Assembly: GCA_910579575.1 (NCBI GenBank)
Contig: CAJTUM010000008.1
Coordinates: 1 to 64,000 of the forward strand
Origin: an uncultured Eubacteriales bacterium
GTDB taxonomy: Bacteria > Bacillota > Clostridia > Oscillospirales > Butyricicoccaceae
Length of the DNA: 64,000 nt
Direction of reading: 5' to 3'
Within the stretch, counting starts at the first letter, position 1; each line of letters begins with the position of its first letter. The notes below the pieces were generated by a model, which had not been told where the DNA came from, made no database searches, and was given only the letters and a program-made list of their open reading frames with translations. Below, piece after piece: positions 60,239 to 64,000 of this stretch. A program made the translations under genes and the position numbers.

Positions 60239-60589
60239 TTATTGATAGGGTCGCTTTCTGAAGACCCTCCAGTCCAAAAGCCGGCCATAGGCGTACATAG
60301 TCAACAGATGGAAAACGGCTTCGACATAGGGATCGCCCATCACAAAGACCGATAGCTCGGGGAACGGACCGTATCTCCATACCACCCCTAAGAGAAACAA
60401 CGTGAGCAGCAGGGGATTGGAGAGAATCATAAGGACTTGGGCATTCATGCCGGCTTTTGAGTAGGAATAAAACCAAAACATAGGGTTCCACAAGGCAAAG
60501 ATATCGATCACCGCTGCCCCCAGCGTCAACCAAAAGGAAAACGACCGGATCCCCCGGCCGCCGAACAGGCGGAGATTTTTCAGTTTCAT
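60239..60589 (-). CDS. Small membrane protein, 116 aa (intact paralogue)
   Basis: 116 residues from MKLKNLRLFGGRGIRSFSFWLTLGA, behind AAAGGAGGGC. An amphipathic RLFGGRGIRSFSFW start shared with the downstream paralogue, then three transmembrane segments (about 18-42, 50-70, 88-104) and a basic end. Family not recognised. The tandem pair probably arose by duplication and is one transcript. Confidence 0.72.
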   Translation of the reverse strand: MKLKNLRLFGGRGIRSFSFWLTLGAAVIDIFALWNPMFWFYSYSKAGMNAQVLMILSNPLLLTLFLLGVVWRYGPFPELSVFVMGDPYVEAVFHLLTMYAYGRLLDWRVFRKRPYQ

Positions 60590-60737
60590 CGTGCGCCCTC
60601 CTTTGCATAAGATAAGGCCGCTGTGTAGGCAAGCCCCCAGGGGGCGGTTAGCCAAAGGCTGGCGGGGGAGATTCCTTCCCCATAGCCCCGGCCCCGGTCG
60701 ACGAGGCGCATGAACCCTCCAAGCCGAAACGGAGTAC
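60590..60737. other. Intergenic region before the tandem repeat
   Basis: No gene seen. It should contain the promoter of the minus-strand membrane-protein pair, not clearly resolved. Confidence 0.4.
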
Positions 60738-60921
60738 GGCCGTCGGGCCGCCCCGACTTGCAGCAAAGGCTGAGGGGGCCATTGCCCAGGGGAAAAGAGT
60801 CCGCTCAGCTCCGTAGTTTGGCCGTCGGGCCGCCCCGACCCGCAGCAAAGGCCGAGGGCGCCATTGCCCAGGGGAAAAGAGTCCGCTCAGCCCCGTAGTT
60901 TGGCCGTCGGGCCGCCCCGAC
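60738..60921. repeat. 82-bp tandem repeat, about 2.2 copies
   Basis: GGCCGTCGGGCCGCCCCGAC begins at 60738, 60820 and 60902, an exact 82-base period. The first two units are nearly identical (a few C/T changes); the third stops after about 20 bases, just at the stop codon of the aminotransferase gene. GC-rich, with internal inverted parts. Confidence 0.9.
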
Positions 60922-61775
60922 TAAAAGGTTTGGCTATGGGTTTCCTCGTTGAACCATTTGGCGTAAGCCTCTTGCAGGCGTTGGACGATATCCGCCGCCT
61001 TGCCGCCCACGGGCTTGCCGTCGATATGGCTGACCTTGTTGCACAGCGCGCCGGAATTGGTTACCAACACTTCGTCGGCGTCAAACAGCTGCTCCAGGGT
61101 AATGGGCTCCTCCTTCACCGGAATGCCCAGCTTGTTTGCCAGCTGAATCAGGTGCTTTCGGGTGATGCCGGGCAGAATCCAATTGTCCGCTGGAGGCGAA
61201 CACAAGGCGCCGTCTTTGATCATCATGATATTGCTGTGGAAGCCCTCCGTGATAGAATCGCCCCGATGGTAGACGACCTCGTCCACATTGTTTTCCTGGG
61301 CCAGCTGGGCTGTGAGCACATTGGGAAGCAAATTCAGCGTCTTGACATTCAGCATATGATGGCGGATGTCCTCGGCGGTCATCAGGGTCAGGATCTGCTC
61401 CGGCGGGGTCATTTGGCAAGGAGAGATGTAAATCAGCAGGTTGGCCGGAGTCCCCTCCGGCGGGAAGGCGTGGCCCCGGAGAGCGCAGCCCCGGGTGACT
61501 TGCCAATAGACCATGTGGCAATCCCCCTCTACCTGGGCGCACAAATCGCAGAGCAGCCGGCGCAGCTCCGCCTTGCTCATGGCAAAGGGGATGCGAACCG
61601 CCTGAAAGCTGTTGAAAAACCGGTCGATGTGGTCGTCGATGGCAAAGGGGATATGGTTTGCGGCGGTGGTAGCGTCGTAAACGCCGTCGCCGAAATACAG
61701 GCCCCGGTCGGTGAAGGGAACCGTCAACTGGTCGATGGGGCCGGTTTTGCCGTTGTAATAGCCGATGCTTTGCAT
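60921..61775 (-). CDS. dat: D-amino-acid aminotransferase (PLP class IV)
   Basis: 284 residues from MQSIGYYNGK, behind GAGGATTT. Makes D-glutamate/D-alanine by transamination for the cell wall. Class IV fold: FTDRGLYFGDGVYDA at the start, the PLP lysine in VKTLNLLPNVL (Lys145, the same numbering as Bacillus enzymes), and DEVVYHRGDSITEGFHSNIMMIKDG. Branched-chain aminotransferase is less likely by length and motif. Possibly one unit with the LCP gene upstream (27-base gap). Confidence 0.9.
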   Translation of the reverse strand: MQSIGYYNGKTGPIDQLTVPFTDRGLYFGDGVYDATTAANHIPFAIDDHIDRFFNSFQAVRIPFAMSKAELRRLLCDLCAQVEGDCHMVYWQVTRGCALRGHAFPPEGTPANLLIYISPCQMTPPEQILTLMTAEDIRHHMLNVKTLNLLPNVLTAQLAQENNVDEVVYHRGDSITEGFHSNIMMIKDGALCSPPADNWILPGITRKHLIQLANKLGIPVKEEPITLEQLFDADEVLVTNSGALCNKVSHIDGKPVGGKAADIVQRLQEAYAKWFNEETHSQTF

Positions 61776-61802
61776 AATCAAATCCTCATTTCTTGTGTTG
61801 TC

Positions 61803-62813
61803 TCAGGGTTGGTTTTCCGCAGCTTTTTGGTCCTCGATGGAGATATCGTCATAGATGAATTTATGCAGCCTGTCCACCGCCAGAGCGTCGTCATAAGCCA
61901 CCACCGAAAGGCCGCTGGAGGTAGTCTTGTCGGACCAATCTCCCTCGCAGGGGAAGGTGGCTCGCTGGATTTGGGGGCGGCCGTGGCTGAGAACCTGGGC
62001 GGCTAAGTCCAGCAGGTCCGCGGCGCTCATGCTGGTTTCCACCAGGGGCATCAGCCGGGCGGCCAGGGCGGGGTATTTCAGGGCGCTCATATCCAGGGCC
62101 TTTTGCAGCATTTTCTCCAAAATCTCCTGCTGCCGGCCTGTCCGGGCGCCGTCGCCGCCAGTGGAGCCTTTGCGGATGCGGCCATAGGCCACAGCCTGAG
62201 GGCCGTTTAGCGTTTGCAGGCCCGGAGCGATGAATTTGTAATCGTCCCAGATCAGGTCGTTGAGCACGCAGTATTCCCAAAGGGCCTTGTTGGCCTCCTC
62301 CATCTCTCCCTCGGAAACCTCCAGCTCCACGCCGCCCACAGCGTCCACAATGTCCGCCATTTGGGTGAAATTCACAGTGGCATATTCTCGGATATCCATC
62401 TGGAAATTTTGGTTGATGGTCTTGACGGCCAGCTCTGGACCGCCATAGGCATAGGCGTGGCACAGCTTGGTTTGGCCGTGGCCGTCGACGGCGACATAGG
62501 CGTCCCGCATGAGGGAGGATAGCTTGATGCAGCCCCGTTTGGAATCCACCGAAAGAATCATCATGGCGTCGGAACGAGAGCCTTCTCCGGCCCGGGAATC
62601 CACGCCGAACAGGGCGATGTTGGTCACTTTGTCCGCATATTGCTGGGAAGCGGCGGAGACGGCCAGATTATCTTCATTGATGGGGTTGTATTCATAGGAG
62701 CCCAACACCCGCCAAGCGTAAAAAGCGCCTCCGCCCAGCCCCAGCAGGATTAAGAGCCAGCAAAAAAGGAAATGGGCGCAGCCTCTGCGGCGTTTGTGTT
62801 TTTTCTTTGCCAT
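61803..62813 (-). CDS. LytR-CpsA-Psr (LCP) family cell-wall glycopolymer ligase
   Basis: 336 residues from MAKKKHKRRRGC, with AAGGAGGCT upstream. A basic cytoplasmic start, one transmembrane helix near 13-33, and an extracellular LCP domain: NIALFGVDSRAGEGSRSDAMMIL, LSSLMRDAYV (the phosphate-binding Arg), and QAVAYGRIRKGSTGGDGARTGRQQEIL. LCP proteins move teichoic-acid-like polymers from lipid carrier to peptidoglycan, so its activity links to UppP carrier recycling. Confidence 0.92.
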   Translation of the reverse strand: MAKKKHKRRRGCAHFLFCWLLILLGLGGGAFYAWRVLGSYEYNPINEDNLAVSAASQQYADKVTNIALFGVDSRAGEGSRSDAMMILSVDSKRGCIKLSSLMRDAYVAVDGHGQTKLCHAYAYGGPELAVKTINQNFQMDIREYATVNFTQMADIVDAVGGVELEVSEGEMEEANKALWEYCVLNDLIWDDYKFIAPGLQTLNGPQAVAYGRIRKGSTGGDGARTGRQQEILEKMLQKALDMSALKYPALAARLMPLVETSMSAADLLDLAAQVLSHGRPQIQRATFPCEGDWSDKTTSSGLSVVAYDDALAVDRLHKFIYDDISIEDQKAAENQP

Positions 62814-62951
62814 GTTGAAAGAGAGCCTCCTTCGATTGTTCGGGCTTTGTATCGTCGTTTTTGTTGCTTTAGACGCAGCGGCGGGGAGCTTTGGTGAAAG
62901 CGACTGCAAAAAGAGCAAAAAAGCCCCCGGACTCCGCTCCAATCCAGCTTT

Positions 62952-62957
62952 ATTATA
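62952..62957 (-). promoter_or_regulatory. -10 box of the LCP gene
   Basis: TATAAT on the minus strand (plus ATTATA), about 140 bases before the start codon; no good -35 at 17 bases. Confidence 0.4.
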
Positions 62958-63059
62958 CAGAAAAACGCCCATAAAAGGGAGGAATTTTTGAATATTTGAA
63001 AAAGTTTAACATTTGCCCCCTTTTTGCCGGCGGCAAACCGGGAATTGGCCTTTTTTCGG

Positions 63060-63088
63060 TTGTTTTTTTGCGCCAAAAATGGTATGAT
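63060..63088 (+). promoter_or_regulatory. Promoter of metG
   Basis: TTGTTT at 63060-63065, a 17-base spacer, TATGAT at 63083-63088. No T-box lies in the short leader. Confidence 0.6.
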
Positions 63089-63161
63089 AAAAGCCAAATG
63101 GGCCGAGGCAGGCCTTAGCTCGACGAATTTTCCAGCTCCAAAGGGAGGAATATAGAGAGAT

Positions 63162-64000
63162 ATGGACAAGCATACAAACAGCGCAAACAAAAAAACGTAT
63201 TATTTGACCACAGCCATCGCCTATACTTCTGGCAAGCCCCATATCGGCAATCTGTATGAGATTGTGTTGGCGGACGCCGCGGCTCGCTTCAAGCGGAAGG
63301 AGGGCTACGACGTGGTCTTCCAGACGGGAACGGACGAACACGGCCAGAAAATCCAGGAGAAAGCGGAGCAGGCCGGCGTGACGCCCCAGCAGTTTGTGGA
63401 CGATATGGCGGCGGAGGTCCGCCGCAACTGGGACGCGCTGAATACGTCCTACGACCGCTTTGTGCGCACCACGGACCCGATGCACGAAAAAAAAGTGCAG
63501 CAGATTTTTAAGAAACTCTATGACCAGGGGGATATTTACAAAGGCAACTATGAGGGCTGGTACTGCAACCCCTGCGAATCCTTTTTCACCGAAAGCCAGC
63601 TTGTGGACGGCAAATGCCCGGATTGCGGCGCGGAGGTAAAAAAAGCCAGTGAAGAGGCTTATTTCTTCCGCATGAGCAAATACGCCGACCGGCTGACGAA
63701 CTATATTGAGGAGCACCCTGAGTTTATCCAGCCGGAATCCCGGAAAAACGAGATGGTGAATAATTTCCTCAAGCCCGGGTTGCAGGATCTGTGCGTCTCC
63801 CGCACGTCGTTCAGCTGGGGCGTGCCGGTGGATTTTGACCCGGGTCATGTGGTCTATGTGTGGCTGGACGCGCTGACCAACTATATCACCTTCGCCGGCT
63901 ATCAGCCGGAGGGAGAAAACGAGGCGGAATATCAGAAATACTGGCCTGCCGACCTGCACTTGATCGGCAAAGATATTTTGCGCTTTCACACCATCTATTG
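63162..64000 (+). CDS. metG: Methionyl-tRNA synthetase, N-terminal part (runs off the window)
   Basis: At least 279 residues, cut by the window end. ATG behind AAGGGAGG. Class I synthetase: the HIGH motif reads PHIGNLYE (about residue 26), followed by TGTDEHGQK, a one-zinc connective domain with CNPC...CPDC (about residues 137-160), and VYVWLDALTNYITFAGY. It charges tRNA-Met. The first residues (MDKHTNSANKK) are a short polar extension. Confidence 0.97.
   Translation, partial: MDKHTNSANKKTYYLTTAIAYTSGKPHIGNLYEIVLADAAARFKRKEGYDVVFQTGTDEHGQKIQEKAEQAGVTPQQFVDDMAAEVRRNWDALNTSYDRFVRTTDPMHEKKVQQIFKKLYDQGDIYKGNYEGWYCNPCESFFTESQLVDGKCPDCGAEVKKASEEAYFFRMSKYADRLTNYIEEHPEFIQPESRKNEMVNNFLKPGLQDLCVSRTSFSWGVPVDFDPGHVVYVWLDALTNYITFAGYQPEGENEAEYQKYWPADLHLIGKDILRFHTIY

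Noticed and set aside
60738..60921. Possible CRISPR array
   Set aside because: The 82-bp units are contiguous and nearly identical along their length, with no unique spacers, and only about two copies exist; no cas genes in the window.

Overview
The window reads as chromosome of an anaerobic, endospore-forming member of the Clostridia (Firmicutes) with fairly high GC, most like the Oscillospiraceae group. This is inferred from gene content: a trimeric [FeFe]-hydrogenase, HrcA/CIRCE heat-shock control, T-box leaders, SpoIIE, and a GerA/GerB/GerC germinant-receptor operon. No tRNA, rRNA, CRISPR array, intact insertion sequence or prophage was seen. About 60 protein genes are supported.

Layout. 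0.3-4.7 kb: hydrogen-metabolism operon (NuoE-like, NuoF-like and hydrogenase subunits plus a small fourth ferredoxin-like protein). 5.0-6.6 kb: uppP behind a structured leader RNA, then two small lower-GC orphan genes, the second broken by an in-frame TGA. 6.6-11.2 kb (minus): a T-box-controlled gene of unknown function, Sir2, a NUDIX hydrolase, and thrS with its own T-box. 11.4-13.7 kb: LysR regulator divergent from a small helical protein and an alpha/beta hydrolase, with a perfect palindrome in the shared control region, followed by a decayed TnpV-like transposon relic. 14.0-17.6 kb (minus): amidohydrolase, exonuclease III, DegV. 17.9-22.8 kb: CIRCE-hrcA-grpE-dnaK-dnaJ.

23-27.5 kb: LysM/G5/M23 wall protein, an unknown protein, a QueG-like Fe-S protein and a GH3 beta-N-acetylhexosaminidase. 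27.8-31.9 kb (minus): GAF-type methionine sulfoxide reductase, 23S rRNA uracil methyltransferase, two lipoproteins. 32-40.5 kb: DEAD-box helicase, acetyltransferase, SDR reductase, SpoIIE, two small proteins, CapA-like lipoprotein, dihydrouridine synthase. 40.6-46.6 kb: ECF sigma factor/anti-sigma pair, DUF2087 protein, and the ger operon with an extra small membrane protein. 46.8-49.6 kb: BlaI-type repressor and an M56-M23 fusion metallopeptidase. 49.7-55.1 kb (minus): second sigma/anti-sigma pair, proBA, gdhA. 55.5-64 kb: pepT, a geranylgeranyl-reductase-like flavoprotein, a WYL regulator, a zinc-ribbon protein, small membrane proteins (one with an in-frame TGA), an 82-bp tandem repeat, D-amino-acid aminotransferase, an LCP-family cell-wall ligase, and the start of metG.

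How it fits together: energy metabolism through bifurcating hydrogenase; heavy investment in wall synthesis and turnover (UppP, M23 enzymes, GH3, LCP, D-amino-acid aminotransferase); sporulation and germination; amino-acid and peptide use (GdhA, ProBA, PepT) with T-box sensing of aminoacylation. The least explained items are the T-box gene at 6.6-7.1 kb, the two TGA-interrupted small genes, the M56-M23/BlaI locus, the uppP leader, and the recurrent CCGCAAAA...TTTTGTGG hairpin.
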